NCBI GenBank assembly: GCA_009692205.1
Contig: SHZR01000008.1
Location: 34,012-98,011, forward strand
Source of the DNA: Gemmatimonadota bacterium
GTDB taxonomy: Bacteria; Gemmatimonadota; Gemmatimonadetes; Longimicrobiales; Gaopeijiaceae
Length of the DNA: 64,000 nucleotides
Direction of reading: 5' to 3'
Made by a program: the position numbers and the translations under genes
Shown: piece by piece, positions 8,143 through 17,956 of the stretch
How the letters are laid out: each line of letters starts with the position of its first letter
Position numbering within the stretch: the stretch's first letter is position 1
Notes under the pieces: model-generated
What the model saw: only the letters and a program-made list of their open reading frames with translations
Database searches by the model: none
What the model was told of the DNA's origin: nothing

Positions 8143-8982
8143 TCAGGAGCCCGCGAGCAGACGCGCGACCGTGAGGTGATAGACCGTCTGCTGGCGCTCG
8201 TAGATGACGAGCGCCATGCCTTCGCTCTGTGTCTCCTGGAGCACCCCACTGAGGATCGCTCCGAGCTCACGCGATTTGCGCGCTGACACCGACTCGAACG
8301 CCAAGTCGACGAACCGCTCCATGTGAGGGCGGAGTTCCGGCGGGACGTCCGCGAGGATCTCCTCGGGGCGCTCGGCGGGAGGGGCGAACGCCGCGTAGGA
8401 CACGTCGACCGTCACGCCGAACTCGTGGGAGCTGACTCCAGCGGCGGCGTTGGCGTTGTCCTCGCGCAGCTCCTCCTGACGGTCGGACGTCCGCAGTGCG
8501 CTCGTGATCTCCAGCCGGTACGGTGGCAACTCGAGCGCGGCGAGGCGCTCCTGGAAGCGCTCACCGACCACCGCGAGCAGGGTACGCAGATCGGGCACCA
8601 CGTATGCCGGTGACGAGCCTCGTCGCACGATCCAGTGCGCGGTGCTGTCCTCGAGCTCGATGAGGCGGCCGGTCGCGACGAGCGAGTCCCTGATCGCATC
8701 GCTGGTCACGCGCACCGCGATCGCGCGCGCTCGAGCCACGTGCACCCCGTTCTGGAAGAGACGCAGCGCGTCTTCCTCGGCAGGCGTCATCACGGGCCGG
8801 GGGCCGAGGATGCGGTCGGCCCCATCCGCAAGACGGTCCGCGCGTCGGATCGTCTCGGCCATCACGCGCTCGACCTCTACGAGTGTCGCGACCTGAGCAG
8901 CCTGAACTGCTGCTAGGCGCTCGCGCTCCGCGCGGCCGCACGCCGACAGCGACAGGACCAACAACAACATGGGCGTTCGCAT
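8143..8982 (-). CDS. Lipoprotein with DUF5715-like peptidase fold
   Basis: The 279-residue product begins with a lipoprotein signal (LLLVLSLSAC, residues 5-14). The C-terminal half contains ITSALRTSDRQEELREDN followed by SSHEFGVTVDVSY, the pattern of DUF5715 and related D-Ala-D-Ala carboxypeptidase-like proteins, in which SxH and DxS supply zinc ligands. Residues 20-120 are helical and probably a spacer. ATG 8982 and ATG 8970 are both possible; neither has a clear ribosome site. The gene converges on the double hydrolase with 6 bases between stops. A cell-wall role is inferred. Confidence 0.75.
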   Translation of the reverse strand: MRTPMLLLVLSLSACGRAERERLAAVQAAQVATLVEVERVMAETIRRADRLADGADRILGPRPVMTPAEEDALRLFQNGVHVARARAIAVRVTSDAIRDSLVATGRLIELEDSTAHWIVRRGSSPAYVVPDLRTLLAVVGERFQERLAALELPPYRLEITSALRTSDRQEELREDNANAAAGVSSHEFGVTVDVSYAAFAPPAERPEEILADVPPELRPHMERFVDLAFESVSARKSRELGAILSGVLQETQSEGMALVIYERQQTVYHLTVARLLAGS

Positions 8983-9118
8983 GGGGTCATCATGGATGGC
9001 GGCCCGCCGGGCGTCCAGCACGGGCCCGCCCGATCCTACAGAGCGGACGGCGGCGGCGCCTTGCCGACGCCACCCCCCGCGCGCGACAATCACCGCCCCC
9101 ACAATCGGGCCAGGCTTC

Positions 9119-9912
9119 GTGAATCAAGATTTCCGCGCAAAATCCACCCTCGGTGTGGCGCTCTCCGGCGCGGTCCTCCTCACGCCGTTCACCATCAACC
9201 ACGTTGAGCAGGGCCGGATGCTCCTCGCGGCGGGGACGGGGATCATCGTCGTGGCCCTCGCCGTGCTCGCGTGGCGCGGGAGCCAGAACCGCTATAACGC
9301 CCTGGTCACGTTCGGCGCACTCACCCCGGCCATGCTCTTCTTCCTGGGTGTCTCCCTCTACGAGCAGGGGGTGATCGGCGCGCTCTGGTGCTTCCCCGCG
9401 ATCCTCGCCTTCTACTTCACCCTGCCCGAACGGCTCGCGTGGACGTCCAACGCGGGGCTCTACGCCGTTGCCGTACCCTGCTCGAGACGACGCTCGAACA
9501 GGCCATGGAGCAGTCGCGGCGCTCAGGGATCCCCATGACACTCCTGGCTCTCGATCTGGATTGGTTCAAGAGCATCAACGACAGTCTTGGGCATCAGGCC
9601 GGAGATGCGGCGCTGCGCGGTGTCGCCGACATCTTGCGTGCACGCATCCGTCGCAGCGATCGCGCGTTTCGCATCGGCGGCGAGGAGTTCCTGACGTTCC
9701 TCTATGGAGCGGACGCAGAGCGCGGACGGCAGATCGCTGAAGATCTCCGCAACGCGGTGGCGTCCAAGCCGCTCGTCCCGGGACGTCCGATCACGGTGAG
9801 CATCGGGGTCGCCGCCTACTCCGGCGACCAGAACTGGGAGCAGTGGCTCAATCGTTGCGACCAGAACCTCTACGGGGCGAAGGCGGCAGGGCGAAACGCA
9901 GTCGTCGGGTGA
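9119..9912 (+). pseudogene. Broken membrane-anchored diguanylate cyclase
   Basis: Two frames each carry part of one gene. Frame A (GTG 9119 to about 9475) encodes four hydrophobic segments of a MASE-type membrane sensor ending at GLYAVAVP. Frame B (from about 9478 to 9912) encodes a GGDEF domain: LDLDWFKSINDSLGHQAGD, an RRSD inhibitory I-site, then GGEEF, then SIGVA. The switch lands inside what should be the DxLTGLxNRR start of the GGDEF domain, and the expected linker and remaining membrane segments are missing. So there is an internal deletion with a frame change, not a simple sequencing slip. Catalytic and product-inhibition residues survive in frame B, but no start codon with a ribosome site serves it. 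Confidence 0.8.
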
Positions 9913-9943
9913 GCGCTTCCGGAGGCAACGGCACGTCTACATC

Positions 9944-9962
9944 CTACCGGCTAGGCCGGTAG
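9944..9962. promoter_or_regulatory. 8-bp hairpin before the MBL-fold gene
   Basis: CTACCGGC (9944-9951) pairs perfectly with GCCGGTAG (9955-9962) across a 3-base loop. It lies 32 bases after the cyclase stop and 6 bases before the GTG at 9969. It could be a short terminator, an operator, or a hairpin limiting ribosome access. Confidence 0.35.
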
Positions 9963-9968
9963 CTCCTC

Positions 9969-10976
9969 GTGTCTCGTCCCTCTCACCACCTCCCCGACGG
10001 GCGCTTCCGGAACCCGTGGCCCGAAGCAGCCGGCGACGACGCCATCCGCCGCAGCGCCGGTAGGATGATGCGGGAGTGGTTCTCGACGTCGCTTCCCCCG
10101 GACCCGACCCCGAAATCCCTCCCCGTCGGCCCAACCGACCTGGCCGTTCCGGCCGCGGTCGACAGCGAGATGAGGATCACGTGGGTCGGGCACGCCACGC
10201 ACTTCATCCAGCTCCCCGGGCTGAACCTCCTCACCGACCCGATGTGGTCTCGGCGGGCCTCGCCCTGGACGTCGACCGGACCAAAGCGATTCGTGCCAGC
10301 GACACCCCGGCTCGAGGACTTGCCCTCCGTCGACGCGGTCCTGCTCTCGCACGACCACTACGACCATCTCGATCGGAGGACGGTCCTCGCGGTTTGCGAC
10401 CGCTTCGGCGCGGATATCCCGTGGTATACGCCACTCGGTTACCGCGACTGGTTCGCGAGAGCAAGCGTGCGGAACGTGATCGAGTGCGACTGGTGGGACG
10501 AGCGGGAGCTGCCCGGGGGACGGTACCGGCTCGTCGCCGCCCCGGCTCGCCACTGGACCCGGCGCACTCCCTGGAGCACGAACCAGCGCTTATGGTGCTC
10601 TTGGGCGGCGCTTCCTGCCGATGACAATGGCTTGCGCGTCTACTGGGGAGGGGACTCGGCCTACGCGTCGCACTTCCAGGAGATCGGCCGACGTCTGGGA
10701 CCCTTCGACGCCTCGGTGATCCCGATCGGAGCGTACGACCCCCGCTGGTTCATGAGCGCTTCGCACATGAACCCCGAGGAGGCCGTGCAGGCTTACGAGG
10801 ACCTTGGCAGGAGGGGTGCGTTCCTGCCGAGCCACTGGGGGACGTTTCGGCTGACGTTCGAGGATCCGCTCGAGCCGCCGCGTCGGCTGCGAGCCGCGTG
10901 GTCCGAGCGCGAGCTCGCGGAGCGCCTGCTACACGTACCGAGGCATGGAGAGACCGTGACGCTCCGGCCGGAATGA
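9969..10976 (+). CDS. MBL-fold hydrolase, NAPE-PLD/UlaG-like
   Basis: The 335-residue metallo-beta-lactamase-fold protein carries HDHYDHLD (residues ~119-126) as its zinc motif, with further ligands in APARHWTRR, GGDSAY and PSHWGT. The N-terminal HHLPDGRFRNPWP and VGHATHFIQLPGLNLLTDP are characteristic of the N-acyl-phosphatidylethanolamine phospholipase D-like branch. Bacterial members probably hydrolyse phosphodiesters, but substrates are rarely known. There is no signal peptide, so it is cytosolic. The start is a GTG preceded by a small hairpin and no strong ribosome site. Confidence 0.87.
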   Translation: MSRPSHHLPDGRFRNPWPEAAGDDAIRRSAGRMMREWFSTSLPPDPTPKSLPVGPTDLAVPAAVDSEMRITWVGHATHFIQLPGLNLLTDPMWSRRASPWTSTGPKRFVPATPRLEDLPSVDAVLLSHDHYDHLDRRTVLAVCDRFGADIPWYTPLGYRDWFARASVRNVIECDWWDERELPGGRYRLVAAPARHWTRRTPWSTNQRLWCSWAALPADDNGLRVYWGGDSAYASHFQEIGRRLGPFDASVIPIGAYDPRWFMSASHMNPEEAVQAYEDLGRRGAFLPSHWGTFRLTFEDPLEPPRRLRAAWSERELAERLLHVPRHGETVTLRPE

Positions 10977-10997
10977 GACCACCCGCCGGGCCCCGCG

Positions 10998-11032
10998 GCG
11001 CCCAAGTCGCTCGCCCGCTTCTCCTTGGGCGC
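10998..11032 (+). promoter_or_regulatory. Inverted repeat upstream of DAHP synthase
   Basis: GCGCCCAAG (10998-11006) pairs with CTTGGGCGC (11024-11032) across a 17-base loop. It may terminate the MBL-fold gene, which stops at 10976, or form part of the aro leader. There is no T-run and no obvious leader peptide rich in aromatic residues. Confidence 0.4.
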
Positions 11033-11132
11033 GACCGGGCTACATTGACTCCCCCGCCCCGGACGCGGCTCGTCCCGGGCCCAACTCGCCCCGCTCTTCC
11101 GCGCAGTCGGCCGCCTCTCGAGTGACGAACTG

Positions 11133-12206
<1,074 letters not shown>

Positions 12207-12222
12207 CGTTTCGGGAGTCGCC

Positions 12223-13980
12223 ATGGCCCAGTCTCCTCACGCGTTCGGACGCCCGACGCCGGACGCTCCCAACCCCGCCGCCACGATCGACGCCGCGCCG
12301 GGATCACGCGCCCAGGGCTGGCTGGAACAGGGGCGCTCGGAGGTGATCGCTCGTCACGGGATGGTAGCCACGAGCGACCCGCTCGCCGTGCAGGCTGGAC
12401 TCGAGATCCTCCGGCAGGGCGGCAATGCGATCGACGCTGCCGTCGCGGCCGGCGCGGTGCTCGACGTGACCTCTCAGAACGACACCGGAATCGGCGGCGA
12501 TCTATTCGCGCTGGTCTGGGTGGCGAGTGAGCAGAAGCTCTATGCGCTGAACTCGGCGGGGTGGGCGCCCGCGGGATGGACGCCCGAGTTCTTCCGCGAT
12601 CGCCTCGGCGTCGAGTGCATGCCGGGCTCGGGCGTGAACGCCTCCACGGTCCCGGGCGCGATCTCCGGCTACGCCGCGCTGCTCGATCGTTTCGGCAACT
12701 TCGGATTCCGGGAGACCTTCGAGCGCGCGGCCCGCCTCGCCGAGGAGGGATGGGGGCAGGCGGAGCGAAGGCATTCCGACCTCGTGGGCGCGGTGCGAGG
12801 ACTGAGCGGCGATCCCGACTCGAACCGCACGTTCCTGGTCGACGGCGAGGCTCCGCCCCTGTACGGGCTGTTGCGCAACCCAGACTTGGCGACGGCGCTG
12901 CGCCTCATCCAGCGGGACGGTCGCGCGGCTTTCTACGAGGGTGAGATCGCCGACGCGATCGTGGCCAAGGTCCAAGCGAACGGCGGCGTCATGACGAACG
13001 CCGACCTGGCCGAGTTCCAATCCGAGTGGGTCGAGCCGATATCGACGAGCTACCACGGCTACGACGTCTATCAGCTTCCCCCTCCCGGACAGGGCTTCGC
13101 CGCCCTGGAGATGCTGAACATCCTCGAGGTCTGCGCGCCCGTGCACGGGATCGACCTCGCCGAACTGGGGCCGTCGCATCCCGACACCTGGCACTTCCTG
13201 GTCGAGGCTAAAAAGCTGGCCTACTCGGACCTCCAGGCCTACAACGGGGATCCCAAGTTCGCGCACGTGCCCGTCGATCGCCTGCTGTCGAAGTCGTATG
13301 CGGCGACGCTCTGCGACCGGATCGACATGAGCCACGCATCCGAGCCCTCCGTCACGGGAGGTTTGGACGGCGGCACCATCTACCTGACGACAGCCGACCG
13401 CTGGGGGAACATGGTGTCCCTCATCCACAGCGTGTTCTCTGTCTACGGCGGCCGCGCGACGGTCGCTCCGTACGGCTTCGTACTGCACAGCCGCGGCAGC
13501 GCATTCTCTCTCGACCCCGCGAGCCCGAACGTCGTTGCGCCGCGGAAGCGTCCCTTCCACTCGATCATCGCGGGGTTCGTCATGCAGGGCAGCGAGCCGC
13601 TCATGACGTTCGGGAACATGGGCGGCAGCGCGCAACCCGAGACCCACGCGCAGCATATCGTGAACCTCATCGACCATGGCATGAACGTGCAGATGACCAC
13701 GGACGCGGCGCGCTTTACGCACAACCAGACCAGCAACGTGCTGGGCCTGGAGACGGCCCTGTTCGACCTGGTCGGACCCGCGCTCCAGGCCAAGGGACAT
13801 CAGGTGCGCGCCGTGAACGGCGGCTCCGTGGGTGGATACCAAGGGATCCTGTTCACGCGCGACCCGAGCCTGCCGGCGCCGACGTTCGGGCCGGAGAGCA
13901 TCGCCGAGGACCGTCCGGTCAACGGGATCTACCGCGCCGGATCGGACCACCGGAAGGACGGGCAGGCCGCCGGCTGGTAG
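12223..13980 (+). CDS. ggt: Gamma-glutamyltransferase family protein
   Basis: This 585-residue N-terminal-nucleophile hydrolase should cleave itself into large and small subunits. The likely processing site and nucleophile is T385 in LDGGTIYLTT; the usual TTH is TIY here, as in YwrD-like GGT paralogues. Other landmarks are SDPLAVQAG, LRQGGNAIDAAVA and GIGGDLFALVW in the large subunit, and FGNMGGSAQPETH (oxyanion region) in the small one. GGGAG lies 5 bases before ATG 12223, which rejects the longer frame overlapping aroG. No signal peptide is seen, so it is probably cytosolic. True glutathione hydrolase activity is uncertain. Confidence 0.9.
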   Translation: MAQSPHAFGRPTPDAPNPAATIDAAPGSRAQGWLEQGRSEVIARHGMVATSDPLAVQAGLEILRQGGNAIDAAVAAGAVLDVTSQNDTGIGGDLFALVWVASEQKLYALNSAGWAPAGWTPEFFRDRLGVECMPGSGVNASTVPGAISGYAALLDRFGNFGFRETFERAARLAEEGWGQAERRHSDLVGAVRGLSGDPDSNRTFLVDGEAPPLYGLLRNPDLATALRLIQRDGRAAFYEGEIADAIVAKVQANGGVMTNADLAEFQSEWVEPISTSYHGYDVYQLPPPGQGFAALEMLNILEVCAPVHGIDLAELGPSHPDTWHFLVEAKKLAYSDLQAYNGDPKFAHVPVDRLLSKSYAATLCDRIDMSHASEPSVTGGLDGGTIYLTTADRWGNMVSLIHSVFSVYGGRATVAPYGFVLHSRGSAFSLDPASPNVVAPRKRPFHSIIAGFVMQGSEPLMTFGNMGGSAQPETHAQHIVNLIDHGMNVQMTTDAARFTHNQTSNVLGLETALFDLVGPALQAKGHQVRAVNGGSVGGYQGILFTRDPSLPAPTFGPESIAEDRPVNGIYRAGSDHRKDGQAAGW

Positions 13981-13999
13981 GCGCCCGCAGAAGCCCGGC

Positions 14000-15256
14000 C
14001 TACCTCTCCAGCCGCGCTCCCACCAGCTGAGCGACCCCTGACAGGGTCGTCTGCGCGGCGTTTAGGCCCAGGCGGAAGTCCTTGTCTGAGAAGGTCGTGA
14101 ACACGTCGATCGGCTGGTGCCAAGTCGGATTCCAGCCGGCGCCCGTGTGCATACCGCGCTCGTTCTCGCGCAGGCTGATCGCGGGCGTTAGGTCCATAAA
14201 GGGCGTCGAGTCGGTGTTGGTCATGTGGGGGCCGACCGCCGCCGGGTAGTCGGTCGCGTACCGCTCGTTCGCGTCCCGGAAGAAGAACGCGAGCCGCATC
14301 GCCTCGTCGGCCCGGAGAGCCGTGGACTGGAACTCGATGTTCACGTCGGCCTCGGGGCGCTGCTCAGGATTCCAGGTGCCGTCCGCGCGGGGCATGCCGT
14401 GGTCCCACATCATCATGTCGTGCTGGATCATCCCGAGCCACAGGGGCTCGGGGTAGCTGCCCGATCCCGGAGGATCCTCAATCCCCTGGAGCCCTGCACG
14501 CTGCATCACGTAGGCCGTGGCGCCATTGAGCCCGGTCTCCTCGTTGTTCCAGAGCGCGAAACGGATGGAACGCTCGGTGACCACGCCCGGACTGTTGAAG
14601 ATCCGCGCGAGCTCCATGACCAGGGCGGTGCCTGAGCCATTGTCGTTGGCGGCTTCGCCCCACCCGTGCCCGTCCATGTGCGCGCTGACGATGTACATCT
14701 CGTCGGGACGGGTTGCGCCGACCTTCGTGCAGTAGACCTCCGAGCGCGGGCCGTTCGTGTCGGGCTCGCGGTTGAGCTCACGTAGCCGCTCGTCCGGCTG
14801 GCGCATCGGGTCGGTGTTCACGGTCGTCGGACTCGTTGCGCCACGGTAGCGCGAACCACCGGGACCGAGCCGGACTTCGCCGCTCGCGATCGTCGGATCC
14901 GGGACCGGGCGGGAGGCCCGCGCCCGGAGAGCGGCCGAGTCGGCGGCACTCAGCACCCGCGGCGGTGGCGGATCGAATTCGTAGTAGAGGCGCTCCGGGA
15001 CGCAGCCGTAGCTCTGGAGCTGCTGCTCGATCCAGTCGACCGCCCGGCGATTCCGCTCCGTGCCCTGACGCCGATCCCCGAACTGCGTGAGGCCTCGGAT
15101 TGTTTCCTTGTAGCGATCGAGGTCGAGGCGCTCCACCAATGGCGCGATCGGATCTCCGGCGGCCTGCGCTGTGCCGGGTGCCTGCACGGCTGCGGGCAGG
15201 GAAGTGACGCAGCCGGCCGCAGCCAGCGCGAGAAGCAAGAGCGCATTCAGACGCAT
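14000..15256 (-). CDS. M28-family zinc peptidase, lipoprotein
   Basis: The 418-residue peptidase is anchored to a membrane: LLLLALAAAGC is a lipobox with Cys16. The M28 ligand pattern is present: SAHMDGHGWGEAANDNGSG, WNNEETGLNG, IQHDMMMWD and NPTWHQPIDVF. An insertion at residues 85-160 sits between the N-terminal region and the metal site. GGAG lies 7 bases before ATG 15256. It is a different subfamily from the M28 protein at 3300-4574. The gene converges on ggt, 19 bases apart. Confidence 0.93.
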   Translation of the reverse strand: MRLNALLLLALAAAGCVTSLPAAVQAPGTAQAAGDPIAPLVERLDLDRYKETIRGLTQFGDRRQGTERNRRAVDWIEQQLQSYGCVPERLYYEFDPPPPRVLSAADSAALRARASRPVPDPTIASGEVRLGPGGSRYRGATSPTTVNTDPMRQPDERLRELNREPDTNGPRSEVYCTKVGATRPDEMYIVSAHMDGHGWGEAANDNGSGTALVMELARIFNSPGVVTERSIRFALWNNEETGLNGATAYVMQRAGLQGIEDPPGSGSYPEPLWLGMIQHDMMMWDHGMPRADGTWNPEQRPEADVNIEFQSTALRADEAMRLAFFFRDANERYATDYPAAVGPHMTNTDSTPFMDLTPAISLRENERGMHTGAGWNPTWHQPIDVFTTFSDKDFRLGLNAAQTTLSGVAQLVGARLER

Positions 15257-15406
15257 GTGGAGTCTCCGGAGGGATCTGGACGCCCTGAATTAGGCGCTCG
15301 CGCGGGCCGGGGCAATGCACGCCAGCTCGGCCGATTCGCGCATGGAGGGGCCCTCACGGAAGCGCCAGCTTGTTGGCACCTCTCACATAGATGGGGGCGC
15401 GCACGC

Positions 15407-15435
15407 TTGACATATATATGTCATTGATATATGTC
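15407..15435 (+). promoter_or_regulatory. vapBC promoter with palindromic operator
   Basis: GACATATATATGTC (15409-15422) is a perfect 14-base palindrome and is followed by a further half-site GATATATGTC (15426-15435). A consensus -35 TTGACA (15407-15412) overlaps the palindrome, and TATGTC (15430-15435) sits at a 17-base spacing as a possible -10. VapB-type antitoxins bind such sites with VapC to repress their own operon. If this -10 is right, transcription would begin at about the antitoxin ATG (15443), giving a leaderless mRNA. Confidence 0.7.
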
Positions 15436-15442
15436 TTGATGC

Positions 15443-15685
15443 ATGCGAACCACCGTACGACTTCCGGATGATCTCATGAGAGCCGTCAAACGGAGGGCCG
15501 TCGACACCGGGCGCACGCTCACCGACGTGATCGCGGACGCTCTGCGCGCGGAGCTGAGCCGAGGCGCCGAGGTGCACCTGTTCTCGTCGGTCGAGCTCCC
15601 CACGTTCGGAGCCGGCGGCGTTCTTCCCGGCGTCGACCTCGACGACAGCGCCGCATTGCTCGAGCTCATGGAACACCGGGGGTGA
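15443..15685 (+). CDS. vapB: VapB-type antitoxin (ribbon-helix-helix)
   Basis: The 80-residue protein has a CopG/Arc-like ribbon-helix-helix DNA-binding N-terminus (RTTVRLPDDLMRAVKRRA...TLTDVIADALRAEL, residues 2-39). Its acidic C-terminal tail (VDLDDSAALLELM) would wrap around the VapC active site. It should neutralise the toxin and repress the operon through the palindrome just upstream. The ATG lies about 8 bases after the putative -10 with no ribosome site, consistent with a leaderless transcript. It overlaps vapC by four bases (GTGA). Confidence 0.9.
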   Translation: MRTTVRLPDDLMRAVKRRAVDTGRTLTDVIADALRAELSRGAEVHLFSSVELPTFGAGGVLPGVDLDDSAALLELMEHRG

Positions 15686-16110
15686 TCCTCCTCGACGTCA
15701 ACGTGCTGGTGTACGCGCACCGCAAGGACGCGGCGCGACACGACGAGTACCGCGCTTGGTTGGAGAACGCGCTGACCGGCGCACAGCCGTACGGGCTCTC
15801 GGACCTCGTGTTGAGCGGTTTCCTCAGGGTGGTCACCCATCCACGCGTGTTCCGCGACCCCACGCCTGTGGCCGAGGCCTTGGCCTTCGTGGACGCGGTC
15901 CGAGATCGCTCGAATCGCGTGAGGGTCGAGCCGGGCCCGCGCCACTGGGACATCTTCCGGGAACTCTGCCGGCGCGCCGAGGCACGCGGCAACCTCGTTC
16001 CCGACGCCTACCTGGCCGCGATGGCCATCGAGTCGGGCGCCGAGTGGATCACCACCGACGGCGACTTCAGGCGCTTCGCAGGACTGCGGACAAGACACCC
16101 GTTGGAATGA
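15682..16110 (+). CDS. vapC: VapC-type PIN-domain ribonuclease toxin
   Basis: The 142-residue PIN domain has the conserved acidic residues: D5 in ILLDVNVLVYAH, Glu in the central helices, and Asp in LVPDAYLAAMAIE and TTDGDF. VapC toxins are Mg-dependent RNases that usually cut tRNA or rRNA. The subfamily resembles the TA-system VapC group with a TDGDFRRF tail. The GTG start overlaps the vapB stop (GTGA), so translation is coupled to the antitoxin. The target is unknown. Confidence 0.93.
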   Translation: MILLDVNVLVYAHRKDAARHDEYRAWLENALTGAQPYGLSDLVLSGFLRVVTHPRVFRDPTPVAEALAFVDAVRDRSNRVRVEPGPRHWDIFRELCRRAEARGNLVPDAYLAAMAIESGAEWITTDGDFRRFAGLRTRHPLE

Positions 16111-16134
16111 CCCTCAGCGCGCCCTGCCCTGATC

Positions 16135-17451
16135 TCACACGAGGATCGGCAGAACGCGCGGCTCGCTAAGCAGGCTGCCGGGATGATTGCCCTGGATGTC
16201 CTTCACCGCTCGCTCGACCTGCGAGCGCGTGCAGGGCATCGTGGCGATCGCGAACTCGGCGTGGTCGACCTCGTGCCGATTGTGGCTGACGGTGTCGATG
16301 TTGATGTCCTGTCGCCCGATGGCCGTCGCGACGATGCCCGTCATGCCCGGCATATCCGCGGTCTCGAACACGATGTGGTAGGGCAACCGGAGCTCGCCGA
16401 GCGGCCGCAGGCGGAAGCCGGTCGCGACCGGCCGCGGCAGCGCGTGCTCACCGTGACGCGCGAGGAAGACGATGTCGGAGACGATCGCGCTCCCCGTCTC
16501 GAGGGATCCGGCACCCTGCCCGATCAACACGATCTCCCCGGCGTACCGGCCGATGACGCGGATGGCGTTGGTCGCGCCGTCGATCTTGGAGAGGAGGTTG
16601 GTGCGCTTGACGATCATCGGCGTTACCGCGGCGTGCACGGAATCCCCCACGCGCTGGGCGTGGCAGATCAGCTTGATGACGCCATGCATCTCGTGGGCGA
16701 ACGCCACGTCGCCTGCCGTGACGGTATCGATGCCCCGCCGCGGCAGATCCTCGAACTCCACGTCGAGTCCGAAGGCTAGACGCAGGACGAGGGTCAGCTT
16801 GTGTCCGGCGTCTCCGCCATTGATGTCGAGCGTGGGGTCGGCTTCCGCATACCCCTTGGCCTGCGCGTCGCGGAGCGCGGCGTCGAAGCTCTGAGCGTCG
16901 GACGCCATCTTCGACAGGATGTAGTTGCTGGTGCCGTTCATGATCCCGGAGATCGACTGGATCTCGTCACCGGTCAGGCACTCGTTGAGAACCTTGATGA
17001 TCGGGATGGCGGCGCTTACCGCGGCCTCGAAGCCGATGCCCTTGCCGTGCTTCCGAGCCGTGCCGAGCAGCTCCTCGCCGTGCTTCGCGAGCAGTGCCTT
17101 GTTGGCCGTGACCAGGTGCTTACCGTGCTCGAGTGTCCCGCGCGTCGTAGCGAGGATCGCGGCGCCGCTACCCCCGATCGTCTCGACGACCAAGTCGATG
17201 CTCGGGTCCTCGAGAATGCGCTGAATCTCCGCGTCCGCTTGCTGCTGCGTCAGATCTGCACCGGCTCCAGCGTAGAGCTCACGCGGCAAGCCGTGGCGCC
17301 GGGAGGACTGCTCCGGAAACAGGTCCACGATGCGAGCCAACTGGATGTCCTGCCCCGCGCGTTCTCGGAGCGCGTCCCGCTGCTCGAGGAGGATGCGTGC
17401 GACGCCCCCGCCCACTGTGCCACAACCCAAGATGGCTACCCGAAATTGCAT
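16135..17451 (-). CDS. hom: Homoserine dehydrogenase
   Basis: This enzyme reduces aspartate semialdehyde to homoserine for threonine, methionine and isoleucine synthesis. The 438 residues carry the NAD(P)-binding VAILGCGTVGGGVA (residues 5-18), the catalytic-domain signatures VTANKALLAKHGEEL and GIMNGTSNYIL, AKGYAEADPTLDINGGDAGHKL, and a C-terminal ACT domain (from about residue 350: YHIVFETADMPGMTGIVA) that normally gives threonine feedback. There is no aspartokinase fusion. It stands alone here, without thrB or thrC nearby. ATG 17451 has a weak AGGG site. Confidence 0.97.
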   Translation of the reverse strand: MQFRVAILGCGTVGGGVARILLEQRDALRERAGQDIQLARIVDLFPEQSSRRHGLPRELYAGAGADLTQQQADAEIQRILEDPSIDLVVETIGGSGAAILATTRGTLEHGKHLVTANKALLAKHGEELLGTARKHGKGIGFEAAVSAAIPIIKVLNECLTGDEIQSISGIMNGTSNYILSKMASDAQSFDAALRDAQAKGYAEADPTLDINGGDAGHKLTLVLRLAFGLDVEFEDLPRRGIDTVTAGDVAFAHEMHGVIKLICHAQRVGDSVHAAVTPMIVKRTNLLSKIDGATNAIRVIGRYAGEIVLIGQGAGSLETGSAIVSDIVFLARHGEHALPRPVATGFRLRPLGELRLPYHIVFETADMPGMTGIVATAIGRQDINIDTVSHNRHEVDHAEFAIATMPCTRSQVERAVKDIQGNHPGSLLSEPRVLPILV

Positions 17452-17537
17452 GCTCTGGCCCTGGGTCCTTGCTCGGAAATCCTACGGGCGCGAACATGGC
17501 GCCTCCTGAGCCCACAGCCAAGGACCACCGGACGAAC

Positions 17538-17930
17538 ATGAAGAGAGCCGCCGCAGGATTCGGAGTTGTCGCGCTGCTCGGCCTCGCGAGCGCGGCCCCA
17601 GCAAGCGCTCAGGCACTGCCCTTCGGAGGGTGGACGGGAACCATGACCCCCCCGGGTGGCGAGCCCATTCCCGTCACCTATGAGGTGGGCGAGCTCGACG
17701 GGGCGCTCGCGATCGTCATGCGCGCCCTGATGGTGCAGGAGGTGATTCCATTCCATGACGTGCGGATCGAGGGACCGGAGCTGACGTTCTGGTGGGAGCC
17801 TGGCATTCGCGTCGACTGCCGGCTGCTGCGGACCGAGAGCGGGAGCTTCGAGGGTTCATGCTCCGACGGGAATAGCGACAGCGGAGCGGGAGCGCTCACT
17901 ATGGTGCCGCCGGCGGGGGGCGAGCAGTAG
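17538..17930 (+). CDS. Small secreted protein
   Basis: The 130-residue product has a signal peptide (KRAAAGFGVVALLGLASAAP, cleaved near ASAQ). The mature part is beta-rich (WTGTMTPPGGEPIPVTYEVG) and has two cysteines (residues 93 and 106) that could form a disulfide. The GTMTPPG start recalls short secreted proteins in Gemmatimonadetes that often precede peptidases or hydrolases, but I cannot name a family. ATG 17538 is preferred over 17496 because it puts the signal peptide at the N-terminus. It is divergent from hom, with 87 bases between. Confidence 0.75.
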   Translation: MKRAAAGFGVVALLGLASAAPASAQALPFGGWTGTMTPPGGEPIPVTYEVGELDGALAIVMRALMVQEVIPFHDVRIEGPELTFWWEPGIRVDCRLLRTESGSFEGSCSDGNSDSGAGALTMVPPAGGEQ

Positions 17931-17956
17931 CAGGAACGGGACTCCCTCGGCTTCGG

